DNA from: Metridium senile
Lineage: Eukaryota; Cnidaria; Anthozoa; Actiniaria; Metridiidae
NCBI GenBank assembly: GCA_949775045.1
Contig: OX459107.1
Location: forward strand, 12,055,250-12,119,249
Direction: 5' to 3'
Length of the DNA: 64,000 bases
Shown here: piece after piece, positions 28,371 through 39,620 of the stretch
Layout: every line of letters begins with the position of its first letter
Position numbering within the stretch: the stretch's first letter is position 1
The notes under the pieces: generated by a model
Database searches by the model: none
Told to the model about the DNA's origin: nothing
The model's input: only the letters and a program-made list of their open reading frames with translations
Translations under genes and position numbers: made by a program

Positions 28371-31300
28371 TATTGGGTCCTTCGGACCGGGCACGAATAC
28401 TGAATGTGTGATTAAGGTGTCGATAAGTTTGTATTTGGCGGTGGCTGAATAACCCAGTCCAAATTCATTTAGTTTAGTTGGTCCTTCGGACCGGGCACGA
28501 ATACTGAATGTGGATCTCAGGTGTCGATAAGTTTGTAGTTGGCGGTGGCTGAATTCTATTTATTCAGCCGAAATTCATCTAGTTTATTGGGTCCTTCGGA
28601 CCGGGCACGAATACTGAATATGTGATTCAGGTGTCGATAAGTTTGTATTTGGCGGTGGCTGAATAACCCAGTCGAAATTCATTTAGTTTAGTTGGTCCTT
28701 CGGACCGGGCACGAATACTGAATGTGGATCTCAGGTGCCGATAAGTTTGTATTTGGCGGTGGCTGAATTCTATTTATTCAGTCGAAATTCATCTAGTTTA
28801 TTGGGTCCTTCGGACCGGGCACGAATACTGAATATGTGATTAAGGTGTCGATAAGTTTGTATTTGGCGGTGGCTGAATAACCCAGTCGAAATTCATTTAG
28901 TTTAGTTGGTCCTTCGGACCGGGCACGAATACTGAATAGGAGTTCAGGTGCCGATAAGTTTGTGTTTGGCGGTGGCTAAATTCTATTTATTCAGTCAAAA
29001 TTCACGAACACTGAATATTAGGTCAGGTACCGATAAACTTGTGTGTAAGCTGGCGGTGTATAATTGAATGTTATTCTGTCGAAACCCATTTAGTTTTGGT
29101 CCTTGGGACCGGGCACGAACACTGAGTATTATTGTCAGGTGCCGATATGTCAGGTCAGGTGCCGATAAGTTATAAGTTGAATGTTATTCCATCGAAACTC
29201 ATTTAGCTTTTGGCCCTTCGGAACGGGCACAAATACTGAATATAATGTCAGGTGTCGATAAGTGTATAAGTTGGCGGTGTATCATGTGAACAAGGGGCCA
29301 TTTCACTGCGCATGCGCGTCACGCTTGAGTTTCCCTGGTCATAGCACTTGCTCGTATCGCGTTCTCTCAGTCGAGGTGCACACATAAATATGTGTTCAAG
29401 ATATCCGTTTTTTCTTCTTCTGCAATTAATTGGTCAGACTCAAATATTAAGGCTGATATTGAATATGTGTCCTATATGCGATTCAAGCCAAATCATTGGA
29501 GTATAGTTTCGAGAAAGAATGTTAAAAGAGTCATTCAAGCTGACTCGCGGAGAAGAGAGAATGGCGACTGTAACGTACTTTGTAAACATACTTTGCCGTC
29601 GGTGTAACTCAGGAAATAAGACTATCGAAATTCATTTAGTTTAGTTGGTCCTTCGGACCGGGCACGAATACTGAATGTGGATCTCAGGTGCCGATAAGTT
29701 TGTATTTGGCGGTGGCTGAATTCTATTTATTCAGTCGAAATTCATCTAGTTTATTGGGTCCTTCGGACCGGGCACGAATACTGAATATGTGATTCAGGTG
29801 TCGATAAGTTTGTATTTGGCGGTGGCTGAATAACCCAGTCGAAATTCATTTAGTTTAGTTGGTCCTTCGGACCGGGCACGAATACTGAATATGGATTTCA
29901 GGTGTCGATAAGTTTGTAGTTGGCGGTGGCTGAATTCTATTTATTCAGCCGAAATTCATCTAGTTTATTGGGTCCTTCGGACCGGGCACGAATACTGAAT
30001 ATGTGATTCAGGTGTCGATAAGTTTGTAAGTTGGGCCTGGCGGTGTATAATGTGTATAGTTGACCGTTATTCCGTCGAAATTTATTTAGTTTTGGTCCGT
30101 CGGACCGGGCACGAACACTGAATATTAGGTCAGGTACCGATAAACTTGTGTGTAAGCTGGCGGTGTATAATTGAATGTTATTCTGTCGAGACCCATTTAG
30201 TTTTGGTCCTTGGGACCGGGCACGAACACTGAGTATTATTGTCAGGTGCCGATATGTCAGGTCAGGTGCCGATAAGTTATAAGTTGAATGTTATTCCATC
30301 GAAACTCATTTAGCTTTTGGCCCTTCGGAACGGGCACAAATACTGAATATAATGTCAGGTGTCGATAAGTGTATAAGTTGGCGGTGTATCATGTGAACAA
30401 GGGGCCATTTCACTGCGCATGCGCGTCACGCTTGAGTTTCCCTGGTCATAGCACTTGCTCGTATCGCGTTCTCTCAGTCGAGGTGCACACATAAATATGT
30501 GTTCAAGATATCCGTTTTTTCTTCTTCTGCAATTAATTGGTCAGACTCAAATATTAAGGCTGATATTGAATATGTGTCCTATATGCGATTCAAGCCAAAT
30601 CATTGGAGTATAGTTTCGAGAAAGAATGTTAAAAGAGTCATTCAAGCTGACTCGCGGAGAAGAGAGAATGGCGACTGTAACGTACTTTGTAAACATACTT
30701 TGCCGTCGGTGTAACTCAGGAAATAAGACTATCGAAATTCATTTAGTTTAGTTGGTCCTTCGGACCGGGCACGAATACTGAATGTGGATCTCAGGTGCCG
30801 ATAAGTTTGTATTTGGCGGTGGCTGAATTCTATTTATTCAGTCGAAATTCATCTAGTTTATTGGGTCCTTCGGACCGGGCACGAATACTGAATATGTGAT
30901 TCAGGTGTCGATAAGTTTGTATTTGGCGGTGGCTGAATAACCCAGTCGAAATTCATTTAGTTTAATTGGTCCTTCGGACCGGGCACGAATACTGAATATG
31001 GATTTCAGGTGTCGATAAGTTTGTAGTTGGCGGTGGCTGAATTCTATTTATTCAGCCGAAATTCATCTAGTTTATTGGGTCCTTCGGACCGGGCACGAAT
31101 ACTGAATATGTGATTCAGGTGTCGATAAGTTTGTAAGTTGGGCCTGGCGGTGTATAATGTGTATAGTTGACCGTTATTCCGTCGAAATTTATTTAGTTTT
31201 GGTCCGTCGGACCGGGCACGAACACTGAATATTAGGTCAGGTACCGATAAACTTGTGTGTAAGCTGGCGGTGTATAATTAAATGTTATTCTGTCGAGACC

Positions 31301-31945
31301 CATTTAGTTTTGGTCCTTTGGACCGGGCACGAACACTGAGTATTATTGTCAGGTGCCGATATGTTATAAGTGCCGGTATATAGTTGAATGTTATTCCATC
31401 GAAACTCATTTACCTTTTGGCCCTTCGGAACGGGCACAAATACTGAATATAATGTCAGGTGTCGATAAGTGTATAAGTTGGCGGTGTATCATGTGTATAG
31501 TTGAATGTTATTAGTCCGTCGAAATTCATTTAGTTTTTGGTCCTTCGGACCGGGCACGAACACTGAATATATGTCAGGTGCCGATAAACTTGTGTGTATT
31601 AATAAAGCTGGTGGTGTATAATTGAATGTCATCCTGTCAAAACCCATTAGTTTTGGTCCTTCGGACCGGGCACTAACACTGAATATAATGTCAGGTGTCG
31701 ATAAGCTTGTGTGTAAGCTGGCGGTGTATAATTGAATGTTATTCTGTCAAAACCCATTTCGTTTTGGTCCTTTGGACCGGGCACGAACACTGAGTATATT
31801 GTCAGGTGCCGATATGTGTATAAATTGCCGGTAAATATAGTGGAATGTTATTCCGTCGAAACTCGTTCAGTTTTTGGTCCATCGGAACGGGCACAAATAT
31901 TGAGTATAATTTCGAGTGCCGATAAGTTTTGCAATTTAATGTGAC
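28371..31945. repeat. 104/110-bp dimeric tandem array with hairpin core
   Basis: GGTCCTTCGGACCGGGCACG recurs about every 104 then 110 bp (28376, 28480, 28590, 28694, 28804, 28908), so the basic repeat is a 214-bp dimer distinguished by CTAGTTTATTGGGT versus TTTAGTTTAGTTGGT. Each unit has a GGTCC-TTC-GGACC stem, then CGATAAGTTTGT and GGCGGTGGCTGAAT. Units decay towards the right end and continue faintly to about 32100. Confidence 0.92.
29007..31220. repeat. 1107-bp higher-order unit, two tandem copies
   Basis: Copy 1 is 29007-30113 and copy 2 is 30114-31220; a third partial copy diverges after about 31370. Both include a roughly 330-bp non-array segment with an identical 71-codon frame (29392-29607 and 30499-30714). 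Only isolated substitutions are seen, so the duplication is recent or homogenised. Confidence 0.9.
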
Positions 31946-32466
31946 TGGGTGTTAACATCGAATATGTTCTGTTCCGATCAGTTTGACCGGGTAAGATATA
32001 CAATTCATGTGCACATAATATATTTTGGAGTGCGGAAACTTGTCCAATCTAAGTTCATTTTGTTTTAGGACTTTTGTTGTGGTCCAGGCACGCTAAGGAA
32101 TGCAGAAACTTGTTAGGTGAATATATTAGGATTGTTTGTTATCAAAAAGCCTGAATGACAATGACTTTCCAGTGATGTGTAAATGAACTCAAATGGTTTA
32201 TTGTGAGACAGCGGTAAGCACGTGGCAAGTTACTTAGTTGTCATCACAACGCGTGACATGTCAAAGTGGTTGTGTTACATAATTATCATACAAAACTGCG
32301 ATACCGTTACAATGAGTGTCTAACTAGTAAGGGAGAATAAATAAATTGACCACACATTTTGCACCACATTTTTGACCCGGGGCGAGCGTCGGGCTCGCCG
32401 GCAGTTATGTTATGGGCGTGGATTTAGTTTGTGTGACACCATGTGAGAGAAGCCATGAGAGAGAGT

Positions 32467-33190
32467 ATTTAACGATACAGAACTTATGAATGAAAGGAGT
32501 ATTCTGAAAATTGCTGGGAATGAAATTATAAATGTGAAAGAATTTAAGTACCTTGGTTATATGTTTTTATAGTGACGTGAAGGAATCGTTTGTGGATAAT
32601 AGAATGCTTAGTGCAAATGGGAAATTTCATGAACTAAAGAACGTATTCACTGATCACAAAGTGTCAATGAAAACCCGTAAAAAAATTCTTGAATCCTGTA
32701 TGAGATCAAGACTTACTGTACTGAGGCTCAGCTACCGAAAGAAAATGAAATGAAAAAGTTAGAATCGTGTTGGTATGGTTTCCTGAGAAGAATGGTAAGG
32801 AATGGATGGGAAAGAAAAAACGAACAGTGAAGGAGAAGAAACGTATGCACTTAAATACAGAAACATAGATCTGGAGAGAATTGTTGGAACCTCATCAATA
32901 CGAGATTTTATATACATAAGATATTTGAAGTATATCGCACATGTGTGCAGAAGAACGAACTCGCACTTGACGAAACAATTACTATTCATAAACGCATCAG
33001 CCAAATTTGTTAGAGATCCTTGGATCAAAATAGAGAAACTGCTAAATGTTGATAAAGAACAAGCTAAAAGATCTACGCAAGACAGAAAAGCCTTCAATGG
33101 ACTACTACAACAGAATTTTGTTTCTCTGTAGTAATATGTCCCACTGAGTAACTAATCGTTTAATAGTGGAATAAAACTGATACTGATACT
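32467..33190 (+). pseudogene. LINE reverse-transcriptase C-terminal fragment with 3' tail
   Basis: From 32467 the frame reads NDTELMNERSILKIAGNEII, then KEFKYLGYMF. A shift leads to SFVDNRMLSANGKFHELKNV and MKTRKKILESCMRSRLT, the KYLG...KI..R..K....K..L...V.....K..L...C region after the RT palm. A further shift carries LRRMVRNGW, and 32802-33131 reads ERIVGTSSIRDFIYIRYLKY, RDPWIKIEKLL and KEQAKRSTQDRK to a stop. The sequence ends AATAAAACTGATACTGATACTG, a short repeated tail. At least two frameshifts; 5' truncated. Confidence 0.75.
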
Positions 33191-33654
33191 GAGACACCAC
33201 GTGTATATGCATTTCGTGATTTAAAAACTTGGGTTCATTACCGGCTTTGTTTGAGCTATTGTCCAAAAGAATGATGAGATTGTGAAGAGCAATGTGAGTT
33301 TATGCGTACTGTGGCGCGGTGTGGGCTGGGATCCTCTAGTGGCTAATTTTCCCGGGGTTCACTAAAACCCTTTCTGCCCGGCTCTAGCAGCTGTGCCGGG
33401 ATTGTTGGCCGCCATTGTCTCTCTATTCATACTGTTGGAGGTAAACGGGAAAGCCTGTAAAACTTCTCAGAAAAAAAAAATCGTTAAAAGACACAACTTA
33501 TTAACCTAAGCGATTATAGAGGGACCAATGGTGGTCTGCAACAATTCCGGCCGGTTTTGAAGTGGAACAAGATGAGATTGGGAGAAAGCCAAAGGGAACC
33601 AATACACGCTTGAGATGAGGATGGGATAAGATTGGGAGTGGGGTATGGATAAGA
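33191..33654. other. Unassigned intergenic sequence
   Basis: Includes an A-rich run at 33470 and the GC-rich segment GGATCCTCTAGTGGCTAATT. No gene or transposon end recognised. Confidence 0.4.
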
Positions 33655-33755
33655 TGAGTATGGGGTATTAAGGTATGGGGTATTAAGGTATGGGTATTAA
33701 GGTATTGGTATTAAGGTATGGGCATTAAGGTATGGGTATTAAGGTATGGGGAATG
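33655..33755. repeat. 14-bp minisatellite AAGGTATGGGTATT
   Basis: About seven copies of (GGTATGGG(G)TATTAA) with single-base differences. Confidence 0.85.
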
Positions 33756-33843
33756 AATTAGATGGGTCCTTCGCGAGGGAAAAGTGAGATGGAGTGATGA
33801 TGGAAGTGAGAGCGAACGGATCTACACACATAATACACACATA

Positions 33844-33900
33844 ATACCCTTTAGAGGGTGAAATAAAGAAAATTTATTAGTTATATCCTCTAAAGGGTAT
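33844..33900. repeat. Inverted repeat ATACCCTTTAGAGG
   Basis: 14-bp exact arms (33844-33857, 33887-33900), with related CCTCTA(A)AGGGTA-like motifs at about 33950 and 34110 leading up to the satellite edge. Possibly a terminal motif of a small element at the array border. Confidence 0.6.
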
Positions 33901-35279
33901 GACAAACATGCTCTATAGTACTCTTTAGCGAATCAATGAAGTAAAAATTTTAAATATCCTCTATAAAGTACATAACGGTTGTAGAAGTAATGAAACAATT
34001 GTATTATTAGTTTAGTTCTTTCTCTAGAAATTTCAAATAGAAGCACATCTTTAACTTAAGTTTAATTGTTGTGTGTAGAATAGAAATACTCCATTCCAGT
34101 CTTTCGCGAAATAGCCTCTACAGGGTATTATCTAGGCACAACCAAAAGAGACCCCTATGGTAGACTATAGGGCATTCTGGGTAAGACTTTGTAGTTTTTC
34201 CCAAATATAATTTTTCGGATAATCAGAAAGCATAGATTTTTCTAGACATTGTTCTCGGGGTCTAAGCGATCAGTTTGAGTCGAAAACCGCGATTTTTTTG
34301 ACACATTTTTGACAAATCCTAAAGGCCATTAGGCATTCTGGGTAAGATTTTGTAGTTTTTCCTAAATAGAATTTTTCGGTTACATTAGAAAGGTTAGATT
34401 GTTCTCGGGGTCTAAGCAATCAGTTTGAGTCGAAAACCCCGATTTTTTTGAACGACCTTAAGAGACCCCTATGGTAGACTATAGGGCATTCTGGGTAAGA
34501 TTTTGTAGTTTTTCCTAAATAGAATTTTTGGGTTACATTAGAAAGCTTAGATTTTTCTAGACATTGTTCTCGGGGTCCTAGCGATCAGTTTGTGTCGAAA
34601 ACCCCGATTTTTTTTACCCATTTTTGACAACTCCTAAAGGCCATAAGGCATTCTGGGTAAGATTTTGTAGTTTTTCCTAAATAGAATTTTTCGGTTACAT
34701 CAGCAAGCTTAGATTTTTCTAGACATTGTTCTCGGGGTCCTAGCGATCAGTTTGAGTCGAAAACCCCGATTTTTTTTACCCATTTTTGACAACTCCTAAA
34801 GGCCATAAGGCATTCTGGGTAAGATTTTGTAGTTTTTCCTAAATAGAATATTTCGGTTACATCACAAAGCTTAGATTTTTCTACACATTCATCTCGGGGT
34901 CTAAGCGATCAGTTTGAGTCGAAAACCCCGATTTTTTTGAACGACTTTAAGAGACCCCTATGGTAGACTATAGAGCATTCTGGGTAAGATTTTGTAGTTT
35001 TTCCTAAATAGAATTTTTCGGTTACATCAGCAAGCTTACATTTTTCTAGACATTGTTCTCGGGGTCCTAGCGATCAGTTTGAGTCGAAAACCTCGATTTT
35101 TTGGACACATTTTTGACAAATCCTAAAGGCCATAAGGCATTATGGGTAAGATTTTGTAGTTTTTCCCAAATACAATATTTCGGTTACATCACAAAGCTTA
35201 GAATTTTCTAAACATTGTTCTCGGGGTCTAATCGATCAGTTTGAGTCGAAAACCCCGATTTTTTTGACCCATTTTTGAC

Positions 35280-38200
35280 AAATCCTAAAGGCCATAAGGC
35301 ATTCTGGGTAAGATTTTGTAGTTTTTCCTAAATAGAATTTTTCGGTTACATTAGAAAGCTTAGATTTTTCTAGACATTGTTCTCGGGGTCCTAGCGATCA
35401 GTTTGTGTCGAAAACCCCGATTTTTTTTACTCATTTTTGACAACTCCTAAAGGCCATAATGCATTCTGGGTAAGATTTTGTAGTTTTTCCTAAATAGAAT
35501 TTTTCAGTTACATCAGAAAGCTTAGATTTTTATAGACATTGTTCTCGGGGTCTAAGCGATGAGTTTGAGTCGAAAACCCCGATTTTTTTTACCCATTTTT
35601 GACAAGTCCTAAAGGCCATAATGCATTCTGGGTAAGATTTTGTAGTTTTTCCTAAATAGAATTTTTCGGTTACATCAGAAAGCTTAGATTTTTCTAGAGA
35701 TTGTTCTCGGGGTCCTAGCGATCAGTTTGTGTCGAAAACCCCGATTTTTTTTACCCATTTTTGACAAATCCTAAAGGCCATAAGGCATTCTGGGTAAGAT
35801 TTTGTAGTTTTTCCTAAATAGAATTTTTCAGTTACATCAGAAAGGTCAGATTTTTCTAGAGATTGTTCTCGGGGTCTAAGCGATCAGTTTGAGTGGAAAA
35901 CCCCAATTTTTTTGAACGACTTTAAGAGACCCCCATGGTAGACTATAGGGCATTCTGGGTAAGATTTTGTAGTTTTTCCTAAATAGAATTTTTCGGTTAC
36001 ATCAGAAAGCTTAGATTTTTCTAGACATTGTTCTCGGGGTCCTAGTGATCAGTTTGAGTCGAAAACCCCGATTTTTTTTACCCCTTTTTGACAAATCCTA
36101 AAGGCCATAAGGTATTCTGGGTAAGATTTTGTAGTTTTTCCCAAATAGAATATTTCGGTTACATCACAAAGGTTAGAATTTTCTAGACCTTGTTCTCGGG
36201 GTCTAATCGATCAGTTTGAGTCGAAAACCCCGATTTTTTTTTACCCATTTTTGACAAATCCTAAAGGCCATAAGGCATTCTGGGTAAGATTTTGTAGTTT
36301 TTCCTAAATAGAATTTTTCGGTTACATTAGAAAGCTTAGATTTTTCTAGACATTGTTCTCGGGGTCCTAGCGATCAGTTTGTTTCGAAAACCCCGATTTT
36401 TTTGACACATTTTTGACAAATCCTAAAGGCCATTAGGCATTATGGGTAAGATTTTGTAGTTTTTCCTAAATAGAATTTTTCAGTTACATCAGAAAGGTCA
36501 GATTTTTCTAGAGATTGTTCTCGGGGTCTAAGCGATCAGTTTGAGTGGAAAACCCCAATTTTTTTGAACGACTTTAAGAGACCCCCATGGTAGACTATAG
36601 GGCATTCTGGGTAAGATTTTGTAGTTTTTCCTAAATAGAATTTTTCGGTTACATCAGAAAGCTTAGATTTTTCTAGACATTGTTCTCGGGGTCCTAGTGA
36701 TCAGTTTGAGTCGAAAACCCCGATTTTTTTTACCCCTTTTTGACAAATCCTAAAGGCCATAAGGTATTCTGGGTAAGATTTTGTAGTTTTTCCCAAATAG
36801 AATATTTCGGTTACATCACAAAGCTTAGAATTTTCTAGACCTTGTTCTCGGGGTCTAATCGATCAGTTTGAGTCGAAAACCCCGATTTTTTTTTACCCAT
36901 TTTTGACAAATCCTAAAGGCCATAAGGCATTCTGGGTAAGATTTTGTAGTTTTTCCTAAATAGAATTTTTCGGTTACATTAGAAAGCTTAGATTTTTCTA
37001 GACATTGTTCTCGGGGTCCTAGCGATCAGTTTGTTTCGAAAACCCCGATTTTTTTGACACATTTTTGACAAATCCTAAAGGCCATTAGGCATTCTGGGTA
37101 AGATTTTGTAGTTTTTCCTAAATAGAATTTTTCAGTTACATCAGAAAGGTCAGATTTTTCTAGAGATTGTTCTCGGGGTCTAAGCGATAAGTTTGAGTCG
37201 AAAACCCCGATTTTTTTGAACGACCTTAAGAGACCCCTATGGTAGACTATAGGGCATTCTGGGTAAGATTTTGTAGTTTTTCCTAAATAGAATTTTTGGG
37301 TTACATTAGAAAGCTTAGATTTTTCTAGACATTGTTCTCGGGGTCCTAGCGATCAGTTTGTGTCGAAAACCCCGATTTTTTTGACCCATTTTTGACAACT
37401 CCTAAAGGCCATAAGGCATTCTGGGTAAGATTTTGTAGTTTTTCCTAAATAGAATATTTCGGTTACATCACAAAGCTTAGATTTTTCTACACATTCATCT
37501 CGGGGTCTAAGCGATCAGTTGGAGTCGAAAACCCCGATTTTTTTGAACGACTTTAAGAGACCCCTATGGTAGACTATAGGGCATTCTGGGTAAGATTTTG
37601 TAGTTTTTCCTAAATAGAATTTTTCGGTTACATCAGCAAGCTTACATTTTTCTAGACATTGTTCTCGGGGTCCTAGCGATCAGTTTGAGTCGAAAACCTC
37701 GATTTTTTGGACACATTTTTGACAAATCCTAAAGGCCAAAAGGCATTATGGGTAAGATTTTGTAGTTTTTCCTAAATAGAATTTTTCGGTTACATCAGCA
37801 AGCTTACATTTTTCTAGACATTGTTCTCGGGGTCCTAGCGATCAGTTTGAGTCGAAAACCTCGATTTTTTGGACCCATTTTTGACAAATCCTAAAGGCCA
37901 TAAGGCATTCAGGGTAAGATTTTGTAGTTTTTCCTAAATAGAATTTTTCGGTTACATTAGAAAGCTTAGATTTTTCTAGACATTGTTCTCGGGGTCCTAG
38001 CGATCAGTTTGTGTCGAAAACCCCGATTTTTTTTACTCATTTTTGACAACTCCTAAAGGCCATAATGCATTCTGGGTAAGATTTTGTAGTTTTTCCTAAA
38101 TAGAATTTTTCAGTTACATCAGAAAGCTTAGATTTTTATAGACATTGTTCTCGGGGTCTAAGCGATGAGTTTGAGTCGAAAACCCCGATTTTTTTTACCC

Positions 38201-39620
38201 ATTTTTGACAAGTCCTAAAGGCCATAATGCATTCTGGGAAAGATTTTGTAGTTTTTCCTAAATAGAATTTTTCGGTTACATCAGAAAGCTTAGATTTTTC
38301 TAGAGATTGTTCTCGGGGTCCTAGCGATCAGTTTGTGTCGAAAACCCCGATTTTTTTTACCCATTTTTGACAAATCCTAAAGGCCATAAGGCATTCTGGG
38401 TAAGATTTTGTAGTTTTTCCTAAATAGAATTTTTCAGTTACATCAGAAAGGTCAGATTTTTCTAGAGATTGTTCTCGGGGTCTAAGCGATCAGTTTGAGT
38501 CGAAAACCCCAATTTTTTTGAACGACTTTAAGAGACCCCCATGGTAGACTATAGGGCATTCTGGGTAAGATTTTGTAGTTTTTCCTAAATAGAATTTTTC
38601 GGTTACATCAGAAAGCTTAGATTTTTCTAGACATTGTTCTCGGGGTCCTAGTGATCAGTTTGAGTCGAAAACCCCGATTTTTTTTACCCCTTTTTGACAA
38701 ATCCTAAAGGCCATAAGGTATTCTGGGTAAGATTTTGTAGTTTTTCCCAAATAGAATATTTCGGTTACATCACAAAGGTTAGAATTTTCTAGACCTTGTT
38801 CTCGGGGTCTAATCGATCAGTTTGAGTCGAAAACCCCGATTTTTTTTTACCCATTTTTGACAAATCCTAAAGGCCATAAGGCATTCTGGGTAAGATTTTG
38901 TAGTTTTTCCTAAATAGAATTTTTCGGTTACATTAGAAAGCTTAGATTTTTCTAGACATTGTTCTCGGGGTCCTAGCGATCAGTTTGTTTCGAAAACCCC
39001 GATTTTTTTGACACATTTTTGACAAATCCTAAAGGCCATTAGGCATTATGGGTAAGATTTTGTAGTTTTTCCTAAATAGAATTTTTCAGTTACATCAGAA
39101 AGGTCAGATTTTTCTAGAGATTGTTCTCGGGGTCTAAGCGATCAGTTTGAGTGGAAAACCCCAATTTTTTTGAACGACTTTAAGAGACCCCCATGGTAGA
39201 CTATAGGGCATTCTGGGTAAGATTTTGTAGTTTTTCCTAAATAGAATTTTTCGGTTACATCAGAAAGCTTAGATTTTTCTAGACATTGTTCTCGGGGTCC
39301 TAGTGATCAGTTTGAGTCGAAAACCCCGATTTTTTTTACCCCTTTTTGACAAATCCTAAAGGCCATAAGGTATTCTGGGTAAGATTTTGTAGTTTTTCCC
39401 AAATAGAATATTTCGGTTACATCACAAAGCTTAGAATTTTCTAGACCTTGTTCTCGGGGTCTAATCGATCAGTTTGAGTCGAAAACCCCGATTTTTTTTT
39501 ACCCATTTTTGACAAATCCTAAAGGCCATAAGGCATTCTGGGTAAGATTTTGTAGTTTTTCCTAAATAGAATTTTTCGGTTACATCAGAAAATTTAGATT
39601 TTTATAGACATTGTTCTCGG
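35280..39620. repeat. Multi-monomer duplications within the satellite
   Basis: A block starting near 35.3 kb reappears 2606 bp later (16 monomers; for example GTGTCGAAAA...TTTACTCAT at 35405 and 38011). Inside it a 652-bp, four-monomer unit is duplicated (CAGTTACATC at 35829 and 36481; again 38435 and 39087). Confidence 0.85.

Noticed and set aside
29392..30714. Two identical 71-codon frames
   Set aside because: Identity comes from the 1107-bp duplication, not from selection; no recognisable domain.
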